From NCBI GenBank assembly GCA_022842785.1, contig JALHOW010000002.1:744001-808000 (forward strand): DNA of 64,000 nucleotides. Reading direction: 5' to 3'. Made by a program: the position numbers and the translations under genes. Shown here one piece after another: positions 47,265-56,860 of this stretch (position 1 is its first letter; each line of letters starts with the position of its first letter). The DNA is from Hyphomicrobiaceae bacterium. GTDB taxonomy: Bacteria; Pseudomonadota; Alphaproteobacteria; Rhizobiales; Hyphomicrobiaceae. The notes under the pieces were generated by a model. The model saw only the letters and a program-made list of their open reading frames with translations, ran no database searches and had not been told where the DNA came from.

Positions 47265-48202
47265 TGAAGTCAGTCCAGCAATTGCATGAGCGGCGTAGCC
47301 GCCTCGTGGGCGACGGCGAGATCACTGTTTCTTTCGAGTTCTTTCCGCCGAAGACCGAGCGCATGGAAGAAGCGCTGTGGACGTCGATCCGCCGGCTCGA
47401 ACCCTTGGCGCCCGAGTTCGTCTCGGTGACCTATGGCGCAGGTGGCTCGACGCGCGAGCGCACGCATTCGACAGTTGCCCGTATCGTCAAGGAGACTGCG
47501 CTCGATCCCGCCGCGCATCTCACCTGCGTCGGCGCGACGCGCGAGGAGGTCGACGAGGTCGTGCGCGGCTACTGGGATGCCGGCGTTCGTCGCATTGTCG
47601 CGCTGCGTGGTGATCCGGCGGCGGGTGTCGGGTCGCGTTATGAGCCGCATCCGGGCGGCTACGAGAGCACGGCCGATCTCGTGCGCGGCATCAAGGCGAT
47701 CGGCGCGTTCGATGTCTCGGTGAGCGCTTATCCGGAGAAGCATCCGGAGAGCGCGACCGTCGCGTCCGATCTGGACACGCTCAAATCCAAAATCGACGCC
47801 GGCGCCGACCGCGCGATCACGCAGTTCTTCTTCGATAACGCACATTTCCTGCGCTATCTCGAAGCTGCGCGAAAGCACGGCATCTGGGCGCCAATCGTGC
47901 CCGGCATCGTGCCGATCCACAACTTCAAGCAGGTCTCAGCATTTGCGACGCGGACGGGCGCGACCGTTCCGGCTTGGCTCGCGCGCCGCTATGAAGGCCT
48001 CGACGAGGACCCCGCGACGATGCATCTCGTGGCGGCAGCCGTTGCCGCGGAGCAGGTGCTCGATCTGGTCGACGAGGGCATTCGCCAGTTCCATTTCTAT
48101 ACGCTGAACCGCGCCGATCTCGTCTATGCAATCTGCCACTTGCTTGGCCTGCGCCCGCAGACGAACGGCAGCGCGCCAGCACTCACCAAAGGTGCGGCAT
48201 GA
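47264..48202 (+). CDS. metF: 5,10-methylenetetrahydrofolate reductase
   Basis: The 312-residue flavoprotein makes 5-methyl-THF for methionine synthesis. It has [33 protein letters not shown] and the FAD-contact [17 protein letters not shown]. Its ATG overlaps the stop of the regulator gene, and its stop overlaps the next start as ATGA, so the three genes are translationally coupled. Confidence 0.97.
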   Translation: MKSVQQLHERRSRLVGDGEITVSFEFFPPKTERMEEALWTSIRRLEPLAPEFVSVTYGAGGSTRERTHSTVARIVKETALDPAAHLTCVGATREEVDEVVRGYWDAGVRRIVALRGDPAAGVGSRYEPHPGGYESTADLVRGIKAIGAFDVSVSAYPEKHPESATVASDLDTLKSKIDAGADRAITQFFFDNAHFLRYLEAARKHGIWAPIVPGIVPIHNFKQVSAFATRTGATVPAWLARRYEGLDEDPATMHLVAAAVAAEQVLDLVDEGIRQFHFYTLNRADLVYAICHLLGLRPQTNGSAPALTKGAA

Positions 48203-49287
48203 ACGACGCCACAGATCATATTGTCGATGCGCGCGCACGCAGTGCCCGCATCAAGGCGCTGCACAAGGCTGCGCGCGAGCGCATTCTCATCATCGATGGC
48301 GCCATGGGCACGATGATCCAGCAATACAAGCTGGACGAGGCAGCCTATCGCGGTGCGCGCTTCGCCGACCACTCCAAGGATGTCAAAGGCAACAACGATC
48401 TTCTCGTGCTGACGCAGCCGCAGATCATTCAGAAGATCCACGAGGAGTATCTCGAGGCCGGCGCCGACATCCTCGAGACGAATACGTTCAACGCGCAGCG
48501 CATCTCGCTCGCGGACTACGCCATGGAGCCGCTCGGCTACGAGATCAACTTCGAGGCGGCTAAGATCGCGCGCGCGGCGGCGGATCACTACTCGACGCCG
48601 GAGCGTCCGCGCTGGGTTGCGGGTGCGATCGGGCCGACGAACCGCACAGCCTCGATCTCGCCAGACGTGAACAATCCGGGCTTCCGCAATGTCTCTTTCG
48701 ACGAGCTGCACGAAGCGTATTCCGAGCAGGTGCGCGGCCTGATCGATGGCGGATCGGACATCCTGATCATCGAGACGATCTTCGATACGCTCAATGCAAA
48801 GGCAGCGGGCGTCGCCGTGCTCGACGTCTATGATGAGAAGGGTGTCGAGCTGCCCATCATGATCTCGGGCACGATTACGGACCGCTCGGGGCGCACGCTC
48901 TCAGGCCAGACCGCGGAGGCCTTCTGGTACTCCATGCGGCACCTGAATCCGTTCTCGATCGGACTCAACTGCGCGCTCGGTGCCGAGATGATGCGGCCGT
49001 ACATTGCGGAACTCGCGCACGTTTCGGATACGCTCGTATCGGCCTACCCGAATGCGGGTCTGCCGAATGCCATGGGCGAGTACGACGAGACACCGCACGA
49101 CATGTCTTGCCAGCTCGAGCCCTGGGCGCGCGACGGTCTCGTCAACATCGTGGGTGGTTGCTGCGGCTCGACGCCGGATCACATCCGCCACATCCGCGAG
49201 CACGTTGAGAAGTATCCGCCGCGCAAGCCTGCGAAGATCGAGCAGCGCATGCGGCTGTCGGGTCTCGAGCCCTTCGTGCACGGGTAG
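48199..49287 (+). CDS. Stand-alone homocysteine-binding half of methionine synthase
   Basis: The 362-residue protein matches the N-terminal module of cobalamin-dependent Met[37 protein letters not shown] and the zinc Cys segments [11 protein letters not shown] and [15 protein letters not shown]. It ends with [12 protein letters not shown], where full MetH passes into the pterin-binding domain. No pterin- or B12-binding module follows, so it must partner with a separate MetH half elsewhere. Confidence 0.93.
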   Translation: MNDATDHIVDARARSARIKALHKAARERILIIDGAMGTMIQQYKLDEAAYRGARFADHSKDVKGNNDLLVLTQPQIIQKIHEEYLEAGADILETNTFNAQRISLADYAMEPLGYEINFEAAKIARAAADHYSTPERPRWVAGAIGPTNRTASISPDVNNPGFRNVSFDELHEAYSEQVRGLIDGGSDILIIETIFDTLNAKAAGVAVLDVYDEKGVELPIMISGTITDRSGRTLSGQTAEAFWYSMRHLNPFSIGLNCALGAEMMRPYIAELAHVSDTLVSAYPNAGLPNAMGEYDETPHDMSCQLEPWARDGLVNIVGGCCGSTPDHIRHIREHVEKYPPRKPAKIEQRMRLSGLEPFVHG

Positions 49288-49290
49288 CGA

Positions 49291-49896
49291 TTACTTCCCG
49301 GCGAACGCGCGGTAGTCGTCCACGCCCACGCGCGGGATCAGGAAGACTTTGTCGTCTGCGCCGCCCTCAATATCGAACGACGAGCTCTCGTCATCGGCAC
49401 CGCCGCATTCACTCGAAACGCGGATGCGATCGAGACGGACGAGCAATTCGGCGCCGTCCTTGCGTGTTTCGACATTGATGCCGCCGCCGTCGCAGTCGAC
49501 GCCGCACCAGATGGGCTTGCTCGAGATGCGCTGCTGTTCCTCCGGCGGCATGTGAGAAAAGCCGCACTCGCCAGCGGTCTTCGCGACATCAGCCCTTCCT
49601 TTGAGCTTCGCAGCGAAATCGAATGTATAAATGTAACGGACAGGTTCGCCCTTCTCTTCGGGCTCCATGCGCTCGACTTCGACGCACAGGCCGATGGCCT
49701 CGACCTTCTGCTTCGGGCGCGATTTCAGATGCACAGCATCATAGCGGCGCAGAAAGCAGCTCTCGGCCTTGTCTTGAGCGGGTGCAAGCAGAAGCAGTCG
49801 CTTGTCGAAGCCCGGTTGGAGATCGGATTGCGCGAAGGCGGGCAGAGCGACGGGAAGAGCTGCCGAAATCATGATGACGCAAACAACGTGGCGCAT
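49291..49896 (-). CDS. Secreted protein of unknown function
   Basis: The 201-residue protein begins with a signal peptide (MRHVVCVIMISAALPVALPAFAQ). The mature part contains four or more Cys residues (SCFLRRYD, LCVEVER, GECGFSH, WCGVDCDGGG, SSECGG), suggesting disulfides in the periplasm. I do not recognise the family. The longer frame to 50148 overlaps the next gene and lacks a signal peptide. It converges on the MetH-half gene with a 3-bp gap. Confidence 0.72.
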   Translation of the reverse strand: MRHVVCVIMISAALPVALPAFAQSDLQPGFDKRLLLLAPAQDKAESCFLRRYDAVHLKSRPKQKVEAIGLCVEVERMEPEEKGEPVRYIYTFDFAAKLKGRADVAKTAGECGFSHMPPEEQQRISSKPIWCGVDCDGGGINVETRKDGAELLVRLDRIRVSSECGGADDESSSFDIEGGADDKVFLIPRVGVDDYRAFAGK

Positions 49897-49973
49897 GGGG
49901 CGGACCTGCTCATGGTGGCGGGACAAAGAGAGCAGACTGCGGGTTAAGCCCGTCTTACGAAGTGGTGGGACAG

Positions 49974-50342
49974 TTAACCGCGCGTGCGTGTCATCACTAC
50001 GGCGGCGAGCGCCATGGCCGCCGGTAGCGCCTGAATGAACAGGATGGAGAGCTTGGCTGTGGCCGCGCCGTAGAGCCCGGCGATGATCACACAGCTCAGG
50101 AAGAAGACCTTGATCAAGTGCGCGTTCTCGCGCGCGACCAGACCCCACACCAGGCCAGCCGCGAGAAAGCCGTTATAGAGACCCTGGTTGGCGGCGAGCA
50201 CGGCCGACTCGCGGGCGAAGGCCTCTGTCATGTTGAAGGACCGCTGCGCAAAGGGCGTGGTCCAGAGGAACATCTCGATAATCAGGAAGCCGAAGTGAAG
50301 CAGAGCCACGAGCGCGACCAGGAGTGCTGCGACGGTTCTCAT
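49974..50342 (-). CDS. DUF1304 family membrane protein
   Basis: The 122-residue protein has four hydrophobic helices and the DUF1304 markers LLHFGFLIIEMFLWTTP and LAANQGLYNGFLAAGLVWG. Function is unknown. It may be co-transcribed with the CoA-transferase upstream (32-bp gap). Confidence 0.9.
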   Translation of the reverse strand: MRTVAALLVALVALLHFGFLIIEMFLWTTPFAQRSFNMTEAFARESAVLAANQGLYNGFLAAGLVWGLVARENAHLIKVFFLSCVIIAGLYGAATAKLSILFIQALPAAMALAAVVMTRTRG

Positions 50343-50373
50343 GCCTCGACTCCGTTTGCTCGCCGTTCGAGGA

Positions 50374-51564
50374 TTACTTCACGCTGGCGACAATCCCGCG
50401 CTCGATAAGGCTTTCCGAAGCGTCAGCGCCATAGCCGAGCTCCGCGAGGATCTCGCGGTTGTGCTCGCTGACCTTCGGCGGATTGAGCCGTGCGCCGAGA
50501 CGCCGACCACCCAATTCGAGCGGGAGGGCAGGCGTCACGGTTTCAGTGCCGTCCGGCAGCGTCAGCGGCAGCAGTCCACCGGACTCCTTCAGATGCGGGT
50601 CGTCGAAAAGCTCGTGCGGCTTGACGATCGGCGCGTAGGGTAGGCCCGCGGCGGCGATCTTGGCTTCCAGCACATCACGCTTCCATTGCGCGAAATGCTC
50701 GCGCAGGAAGGGCATGAAGAGATCGCGATTGTTCGAGCGCATGGAGTTCGTCTTCAAGCGCTCGTCATTGAAGAGCTGCGGGAAGCCGAATTCTTCGCAG
50801 AAGATCTTCCACTGCGTGTCGGTCACGACGCCGAGAAAGAGTTGGCCATCGGCGCAGTCGAATACGTCGTAGATGCCCCAGGCTGAAAGACGCTGCGGCA
50901 TGGGGTTCGCCGGTTGACCCGTGATGACGTACTGCATCATGTGCTGGCCGACGAGGAAAGCGCAGTTCTCATAGAGCGCGCTCTGCACGAGCTGGCCCTT
51001 GCCGGTGCGCTCGCGCTCGCGCAGCGCGGCGAGAATGCCGATCGCGGCGAACATGCCGCCCATCATGTCATTGACCGAGGCGCCTGCGCGCAAGGGGCGG
51101 CCGAGCGGGCCGGTCATGTAGGCGAGCCCGGCCATCATCTGCACGACCTCGTCGAGTGCCGAGCGCTGATCGTAGGGACCTGAGAGAAAACCCTTGAGCG
51201 AGCAGTAGACGAGGCGCTCGTTGAGCTTCTTCACACCTTCATAGCCGAGGCCGAGTGCGTCCATGGCGCCGGGACGGAAGTTCTCGGTGAGCACATCGGA
51301 GGAAGCGATGAGCTTCTTGGCGATCTCCATGCCCTCCGGCGTCTTCATGTCGAGGGCGAGAGAGCGCTTATTGCGGTTGTAGGTCGCGAAGAAGCCCGCG
51401 CCCGAGCCGACCATGCGCCGCGTGTTGTCGCCATTGGGTGCCGGCTCGATCTTGATCACGTCGGCGCCGAGATCGCCGAGAATGAGGCCGCACGTCGGGC
51501 CCATGATCACGTGGCAGAACTCGACCACGCGGACACCGGCGAGCGGCAGATCATTGTCGGTCAT
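50374..51564 (-). CDS. CaiB/BaiF (class III) CoA-transferase
   Basis: The 396-residue enzyme has LAGVRVVEFCHVIMGPTCGLIL, ADVIKIEPAPNGDN and the catalytic Asp in RSALDEVVQMMAGL. ATG 51564 was chosen; the frame extends six codons further. It is divergent from the SMP-30 and CitE-like genes, with which it may form a catabolic module. The substrate is unknown. Confidence 0.92.
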   Translation of the reverse strand: MTDNDLPLAGVRVVEFCHVIMGPTCGLILGDLGADVIKIEPAPNGDNTRRMVGSGAGFFATYNRNKRSLALDMKTPEGMEIAKKLIASSDVLTENFRPGAMDALGLGYEGVKKLNERLVYCSLKGFLSGPYDQRSALDEVVQMMAGLAYMTGPLGRPLRAGASVNDMMGGMFAAIGILAALRERERTGKGQLVQSALYENCAFLVGQHMMQYVITGQPANPMPQRLSAWGIYDVFDCADGQLFLGVVTDTQWKIFCEEFGFPQLFNDERLKTNSMRSNNRDLFMPFLREHFAQWKRDVLEAKIAAAGLPYAPIVKPHELFDDPHLKESGGLLPLTLPDGTETVTPALPLELGGRRLGARLNPPKVSEHNREILAELGYGADASESLIERGIVASVK

Positions 51565-51750
51565 GATGTCGACTGTCTCCATGTGGTGCGGGGCTGGGCT
51601 GCAGCGACCGGCCTTTCTTGACAGGCGCGGCGGCGGCCCATTTGATGCCCCCGGATTTCAGCGAATATAGAGCACGACGCGGTTCGGCGCGCCACGTCTC
51701 CTAGGGAGGCGGGCCGCGCATAGGGTGCATGTCGTGCCGGAGGGAGGACG

Positions 51751-52668
51751 ATGAACCTGTTTGCGCCACCGGCGGTGATCCGGGCCGAAGTTTTCTCGCG
51801 GATGCCCGATGAGTTGCGGCGACCCAAGCGCTCGCAGTGGGGCGACTTCAACAAGGCGGGCCAGCCCGTCGATTGCTTCCTGGAAGGACCGAGCTTCGAC
51901 GCGGACGGGCAACTCGTGGTCACCGACATTCCACACGGCCGCATCTTCAAGGTGTCGTCGTCGGGCGCCTGGTCGCCGGTGGCCGAGTACGATGGCTGGC
52001 CGAACGGGCTCAAGTTTCACGCCGATGGCCGCGCGTTCATTACGGACTACAAGCGTGGAATTATGACGCTCGACATGGCGAGCGGGAAGGTGACGCCGCT
52101 CATCGAGACCATTCGCTCGGAGAGCTTCAAGGGCGTCAACGATCTGCACTTTGCGGCGAACGGAGATCTCTACTTCACCGATCAGGGCCAGACGGGGCTG
52201 CATGATCCAACCGGGCGGGTGTATCGCTACACGGCGGCGGGGCAGCTCAGCTGTCTCGTCAACACGATTCCCAGCCCGAACGGCATCGTGCTCGATCTGC
52301 ATGAGCGCGTCGTCTATGTCGGCGTGACGCGCGCCAATGCCGTGTGGCGCATTCCGCTGATGATCGACGGCGGCGTGTCGAAGGTCGGCCTCGCGATCCA
52401 GCTGTCGGGTGGCCTTGGCGGACCGGACGGCATCGCCCTCGATGCGGAAGGCGGGCTCGTGGTCGCGCACATCGGTCTTGGCGTATGGCGCTTCGACCGG
52501 CTCGGCAGACCGACGCACTTCATTGAGCCGCCTGTCGGTCAGTTCGTCACCAACGTCGCCTTCAAAGGAAAGCAGCTCTACATGACGGAGTCGGAGACGG
52601 GCCACATCCTCGTGGCCGAGATGCCGTATCCCGGGAAGCCGATGTTCGGTCCGAAGGCGGGGAGCTGA
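51751..52668 (+). CDS. SMP-30/gluconolactonase-like hydrolase
   Basis: The 305-residue beta-propeller protein shows repeated blades: FLEGPSFDADGQLVVTDIPH, GVNDLHFAANGDLYFTDQGQ, SPNGIVLDLHERVVYVG and GGPDGIALDAEGGLVVAHIG. The Glu, Asn and Asp metal ligands of SMP-30 lactonases are in place. It probably hydrolyses a sugar or acid lactone. It is 5 bp upstream of the CitE-like gene. Confidence 0.88.
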   Translation: MNLFAPPAVIRAEVFSRMPDELRRPKRSQWGDFNKAGQPVDCFLEGPSFDADGQLVVTDIPHGRIFKVSSSGAWSPVAEYDGWPNGLKFHADGRAFITDYKRGIMTLDMASGKVTPLIETIRSESFKGVNDLHFAANGDLYFTDQGQTGLHDPTGRVYRYTAAGQLSCLVNTIPSPNGIVLDLHERVVYVGVTRANAVWRIPLMIDGGVSKVGLAIQLSGGLGGPDGIALDAEGGLVVAHIGLGVWRFDRLGRPTHFIEPPVGQFVTNVAFKGKQLYMTESETGHILVAEMPYPGKPMFGPKAGS

Positions 52669-52673
52669 AAGTC

Positions 52674-53537
52674 ATGATGCGATCCAAGCTGTTCGTGCCG
52701 GGAAGCCGGCCGGAGTTCTTCGAGAAGGCCATGCGTTCGGCCGCGGATGCGCTGACGTTCGACCTTGAGGACGGTGTGGCACCAGCGCAGAAGCCCGCGG
52801 CGCGACGGGCCATCGGAGATTTCCTGCGCGGACTCGCGAGTCCGCAAGAGAAGCTCATGATCGTGCGCACGAATGGCGTCACGCACGCGGACTTCGCGGA
52901 GGATGTCGATGCGGTGGTGTCGGCACGCCTCGACTACATCAGCCTGCCGAAGCTCGAGAGCGCAGATGAGGTGCATCGTGCCGTGCGCGTGATCGCGGAT
53001 GCGGAAAAGCGCAAAGGCGTCGATCGCGCGATCGGCATTCTGGCGACGGTCGAAAGCCCGAAAGGCTTGCGGCTCGCCTATGAGATCACGAGCGCGGACA
53101 AGCGCATCGCCGCGCTACAGGTTGGCCTTGCCGACCTCTTCGCACCTCTGCGCATCGAGCGGCACGCCGCAGCCTTGGGGCCGGTGCGGTTCGCCGTGAA
53201 GATGGCGGCGGCCGAAGCGGGCGTGCCGGCGTACGACACCGTGTGGACCGACGTGAACGATCGCGCGGGCTACGAGCGCGATGCGCGCGATGCGCTCGCC
53301 ATGGGTTTTCTCGGCAAGAGCTGCATCCATCCGACGCAGATCGACATCGCCAATCGCGTCTTCTCGCCAAGCGAGAAGGACGTTGCCTGGGCGCAGAAGG
53401 TGCTCGCCGCCGGCGAGCTGCCGGAGAATGTCGGCAAGGGTGCCTTCACAGTCGATGGGCAAATGGTCGATGAGCCGTTCTTCCGCGAAGCCCGCGCCAC
53501 CATCGCCCTTGCGCGACGCCTGAAGCTCGTTTCATAG
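52674..53537 (+). CDS. CitE-like CoA ester lyase (HpcH/HpaI family)
   Basis: The 287-residue enzyme has [18 protein letters not shown], the metal motif [15 protein letters not shown], the catalytic Glu in [11 protein letters not shown] and [18 protein letters not shown]. Relatives cleave citryl-, malyl- or citramalyl-CoA. Its place after an SMP-30 lactonase and near a CoA-transferase suggests degradation of a branched or hydroxy dicarboxylate. The substrate is inference only. Confidence 0.9.
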   Translation: MMRSKLFVPGSRPEFFEKAMRSAADALTFDLEDGVAPAQKPAARRAIGDFLRGLASPQEKLMIVRTNGVTHADFAEDVDAVVSARLDYISLPKLESADEVHRAVRVIADAEKRKGVDRAIGILATVESPKGLRLAYEITSADKRIAALQVGLADLFAPLRIERHAAALGPVRFAVKMAAAEAGVPAYDTVWTDVNDRAGYERDARDALAMGFLGKSCIHPTQIDIANRVFSPSEKDVAWAQKVLAAGELPENVGKGAFTVDGQMVDEPFFREARATIALARRLKLVS

Positions 53538-53622
53538 AGAGCGCGCGAACGCAGCAGGCTTGCACATCGAAGCTTGTGTGAGAATTGCGTTCAATAAACT
53601 TCGTTCAAAGAAAGCTAAGCGC

Positions 53623-54354
53623 GTGATTCTGTTTCCTGCGATCGACCTCAAGGACGGGCAGTGCGTCCGCCTCAAGCACGGCGAGATGAGTTCCGCGACC
53701 GTCTTCAATGACGATCCCGGTGCGCAGGCGCGGACGTTCGAGCAGCAGGGCTTTCAGTATCTCCACATCGTCGATCTTGACGGCGCCTTCGCGGGCAAAC
53801 CGGCGAACGCTGCTGCCGTCGAGAGCATTCTGTCGAGCATCAGCATTCCTGCTCAGCTCGGTGGCGGCATTCGCGATATGGCGACGATCGATGCCTGGCT
53901 CGGCAAAGGCATCGCGCGCGTGATCCTCGGTACGGTGGCCGTACGAAATCCGGGGCTGGTGCGAGAGGCCTGCAAGAAGCATCCCGGTCGCGTTGCGGTC
54001 GGTATCGATGCCAAGGGCGGCAAGGTCGCCGTCGAAGGCTGGGCCGAGACGAGTGAGCTGACCGCGATCGAACTTGCGAAGCGCTTCGAGGACGCGGGCG
54101 TCGCGGCAATCATCTACACGGACATCGAGCGCGATGGCGTGCTCAAGGGCCTGAATCTCCCGGGCACTGTCGCGCTCGCGCGCAAGACCTCGATCCCGGT
54201 AGTCGCATCGGGCGGCCTCGCCTCCATGGCGGACATCGATGCACTGCTCGCGCCTGAATGCGCGATCCTCGCGGGCGCGATCTCGGGGCGGGCGCTCTAC
54301 GATGGCCGCATTGATCCAGCTGAGGCGCTGAAACGACTTGCGGCGGCCGGGTGA
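53623..54354 (+). CDS. hisA: ProFAR isomerase
   Basis: The 243-residue (beta/alpha)8 enzyme isomerises ProFAR to PRFAR in histidine synthesis. Catalytic Asp residues lie in [10 protein letters not shown] and VGIDAKGG, and [11 protein letters not shown] is typical of HisA. The GTG at 53623 gives the normal length; a TTG at 53560 would add 21 atypical residues. No other his gene is near, although hisHAF are usually clustered in this order. Confidence 0.92.
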   Translation: MILFPAIDLKDGQCVRLKHGEMSSATVFNDDPGAQARTFEQQGFQYLHIVDLDGAFAGKPANAAAVESILSSISIPAQLGGGIRDMATIDAWLGKGIARVILGTVAVRNPGLVREACKKHPGRVAVGIDAKGGKVAVEGWAETSELTAIELAKRFEDAGVAAIIYTDIERDGVLKGLNLPGTVALARKTSIPVVASGGLASMADIDALLAPECAILAGAISGRALYDGRIDPAEALKRLAAAG

Positions 54355-54390
54355 TCCGACCGCCGCTTCAATTCGCCAGAACTTGCAGCT

Positions 54391-55275
54391 TCAACCTGGG
54401 GGCACGCCCATCAGGCGCAGGCGGATGTAATCGAGCTGATCGAAGTTGCCGTACTTGATCTGCAACACGCCGCTCTCGCCCGAGCCGCGCCGGATCTCGA
54501 CCTTGAGGCCGAGGATGTCGGCGAGCTCTTTCTCGAAGGCCTTCGTGTCGGCATCCTTGTCGCGCACGCGGCGGGTCGTCTGAACCGACTCCGTCCCGGC
54601 CTGCACGAGCGCCTCGACATCGCGGACATTGAGCTGGCTCTCGACGATCTTCTTCGCGATCGCCTCGGCATCATCGCGTCCGACGAGCGCGCGCGCATGG
54701 CCGGCGGAGATCTTGCCGTCCGAGACCATATTCTGCACGGTGTCGGGCAGCTTCAGCAGGCGCAGCGTATTCGCGAGATGACTGCGGCTCTTACCGATCA
54801 CCTCGGCGAGACGCTCCTGCGTGTAGGCATAGCGCTCGATCAGCTCGTGATAGCCGGCTGCTTCTTCGATCGGATTGAGGTCGGCCCGCTGGACGTTCTC
54901 GATGATCGCCAGCTCGAGCACTTCCTGATCGGGAAGGTCGCGTACGATGACCGGCACCGTATGCAGGCCCGCACGCTGCGATGCGCGCCAGCGGCGTTCG
55001 CCAGCGACAATCTCGTAACCGTTGCTCGAACCGGGCTCCGGCCGCACGAGGATCGGCTGCACGAGCCCCTTCTCGCGGATCGAGTTCGCCAGGTCCGTAA
55101 GCTCGTCCTCCTTGAAGGTCTTGCGCGGATTGAGCTTGCCGGCGCGGATCTGCTCGATCGGCACCATGCGCTGCTCACCCTCCGGCGGCATGCGCGGCTG
55201 CGTGACCGGCGCGTCACCGATCAGCGACGCCAGTCCCCGACCGAGCCTGCTCTTCTGCAATGGCGCATTCATCAC
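54391..55275 (-). CDS. parB: Chromosome partitioning protein ParB
   Basis: The 294-residue CTPase clamp binds parS. It has the N-terminal LGRGLASLIGD box, the CTP-binding motif AGERRWRASQRAGL (91-104), a helix-turn-helix in the middle (about 145-190, YTQERLAEVIGKSRSHLANTL) and a C-terminal dimer domain. It is downstream of parA on the same strand. Confidence 0.97.
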   Translation of the reverse strand: MMNAPLQKSRLGRGLASLIGDAPVTQPRMPPEGEQRMVPIEQIRAGKLNPRKTFKEDELTDLANSIREKGLVQPILVRPEPGSSNGYEIVAGERRWRASQRAGLHTVPVIVRDLPDQEVLELAIIENVQRADLNPIEEAAGYHELIERYAYTQERLAEVIGKSRSHLANTLRLLKLPDTVQNMVSDGKISAGHARALVGRDDAEAIAKKIVESQLNVRDVEALVQAGTESVQTTRRVRDKDADTKAFEKELADILGLKVEIRRGSGESGVLQIKYGNFDQLDYIRLRLMGVPPG

Positions 55276-55338
55276 CGAACTTCCCCCGCTTCGTTCAAAA
55301 GCATTCGTATCTTTGCCGGATGCAACCTAGCTGCCGCG

Positions 55339-56172
55339 CTAGGCTGCCTTGTACTGGCGCTCGCGCTCGATGATCTCGGTGGCAAGGCGAATGTAGGCCT
55401 GGCTGCCGGCGCACTCGTAGTCGTAGAGGAGGATCGGCTTACCGTGCGACGGCGCCTCCGCGACCTTGATGTTGCGCGGGATCATCGTGTCGTAGACCTT
55501 GGGCCCGAAGAACTCGCGCACGTTCGCGGCGACTTCGCGCGAGAATGCCGTGCGCGCATCGTGCATGGTCAGCACCACGCCCTGGATCTCGAGGCCGGGA
55601 TTGAGTGTCGAGCGGATCTGGTCGATCGAGTCCTTGAGCTGCGAAATGCCCTCCAGCGCGAAGAACTCGCATTGTACCGGCACCAGCACCGCATTCGCTG
55701 CAACGAGCGCATTGAGCGTCAGCAGGTTCAGCGACGGTGGGCAGTCGATCAGGATGTAGGTGAAAGGCTGTTCGCCTGCTCGCGCACGCTGTTCCGCGAC
55801 GAGGCCGGCGACAGCATCGCGCAGGCGGTAAGGCTTGGCGCCATCCTGCATGAGTTCGGATTCGAGGCCGACGAGATCGGAATTGGCGGCGACGATCGAG
55901 AGGCCCGGCACGGCAGTCTGAATGCAGGCCGCACTCAGCGATGCCTGCCCCGTGATGACGTCATAAGATGTGAGGTGCCGATCCTCCGGCGCGACGCCGA
56001 CGCCAGTCGAGGCATTGCCCTGCGGGTCGAGATCGATGATCAGCACGTTTTCGCCCACGGCGGCGAGGGCGGTGCCGAGATTGATGGCGGTCGTCGTTTT
56101 GCCGACGCCACCCTTCTGGTTGGTGATGGCCAGGATGCGCAGGCCATGCGTTCCAGAGTATCTGCCAGTCAC
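55339..56172 (-). CDS. parA: Chromosome partitioning ATPase ParA
   Basis: The 277-residue deviant Walker ATPase moves ParB-parS complexes. Walker A is KGGVGKTT (20-27), and LIIDLDPQGNASTGVG and ILIDCPPSLNLLTLNAL follow. It lies 4 bp after rsmG and 63 bp before parB. Confidence 0.97.
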   Translation of the reverse strand: MTGRYSGTHGLRILAITNQKGGVGKTTTAINLGTALAAVGENVLIIDLDPQGNASTGVGVAPEDRHLTSYDVITGQASLSAACIQTAVPGLSIVAANSDLVGLESELMQDGAKPYRLRDAVAGLVAEQRARAGEQPFTYILIDCPPSLNLLTLNALVAANAVLVPVQCEFFALEGISQLKDSIDQIRSTLNPGLEIQGVVLTMHDARTAFSREVAANVREFFGPKVYDTMIPRNIKVAEAPSHGKPILLYDYECAGSQAYIRLATEIIERERQYKAA

Positions 56173-56176
56173 GGGC

Positions 56177-56860
56177 CTAGCCCTCCGTTATCGCGCGCGG
56201 TCGTCGAACGAGAAGGATCCGCGCGGCCTCATCTGTGAGGCTCGGAACCGTCTCGGCGTCGAAAGTCCAATCGGCGCGCGCCTCTACGATCTCGGATTCC
56301 GCCGCCCGCCCCTTGGGGAATATCCCAACGGTATCATCACCAAAGAACGGCAGGCTCAGGGAGATCAAGCGCACCAAGGGTGCCAACGCACGCGCGCTCA
56401 CAACATCAACCGCTCCCAGCATACCTTGAGTCGCCGTTTGTTCTATGCGGGCCGTCTGAATCTCCACAGTGATTCCGGTTTGCCGGGCGACCTCGGCGAG
56501 GAAGGCGCACTTGCGCCGGTCGCTCTCGACGAGAGTGATCCGGGTGCCGGCCGCCCGCAGCATAATCGCGACAACGAGTCCGGGGAAACCGCCGCCGCTG
56601 CCAAGATCCAGCCAGGTGCGGGGCGAAGGGGGCGCCAACGTGACGATCTGAGCGCTGTCCGCAACGTGCCGATGCCAGACCTCGGCCAGAGTTGCATTGG
56701 CGACAAGATTGATCCGCCTCTGCCATTGGGCGAGCAGCGAGACGTAAATGTTCAGTTGATCGATGGTTTCACGTGAAACATTGAACGCCTGGGCGAAGTC
56801 CTCGGGCCCCGAGATCGGCGTTGCGAGCGGGCCAGCAGTCGGTTGATTGGGGCGGTTCAT
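56177..56860 (-). CDS. rsmG: 16S rRNA (guanine-527-N7)-methyltransferase RsmG
   Basis: The 227-residue enzyme methylates G527 of 16S rRNA. It has [21 protein letters not shown] near the start, [19 protein letters not shown] as the SAM motif, and [16 protein letters not shown]. The VSRET codons encode a parS sequence. Its start overlaps the mnmG stop by four bases. Confidence 0.96.
   Translation of the reverse strand: MNRPNQPTAGPLATPISGPEDFAQAFNVSRETIDQLNIYVSLLAQWQRRINLVANATLAEVWHRHVADSAQIVTLAPPSPRTWLDLGSGGGFPGLVVAIMLRAAGTRITLVESDRRKCAFLAEVARQTGITVEIQTARIEQTATQGMLGAVDVVSARALAPLVRLISLSLPFFGDDTVGIFPKGRAAESEIVEARADWTFDAETVPSLTDEAARILLVRRPRAITEG
56765..56780. other. parS site 1, inside rsmG
   Basis: GGTTTCACGTGAAACA matches the 16-bp parS consensus at 15 positions; the 14-bp core GTTTCACGTGAAAC is a perfect palindrome. 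ParB, encoded about 1.5 kb away, is the expected ligand. Confidence 0.93.

Noticed and set aside
54697-56238. 513-codon open frame on the plus strand opposite parA-parB
   Set aside because: Both partition genes are unmistakable on the minus strand and the antisense product is low-complexity.
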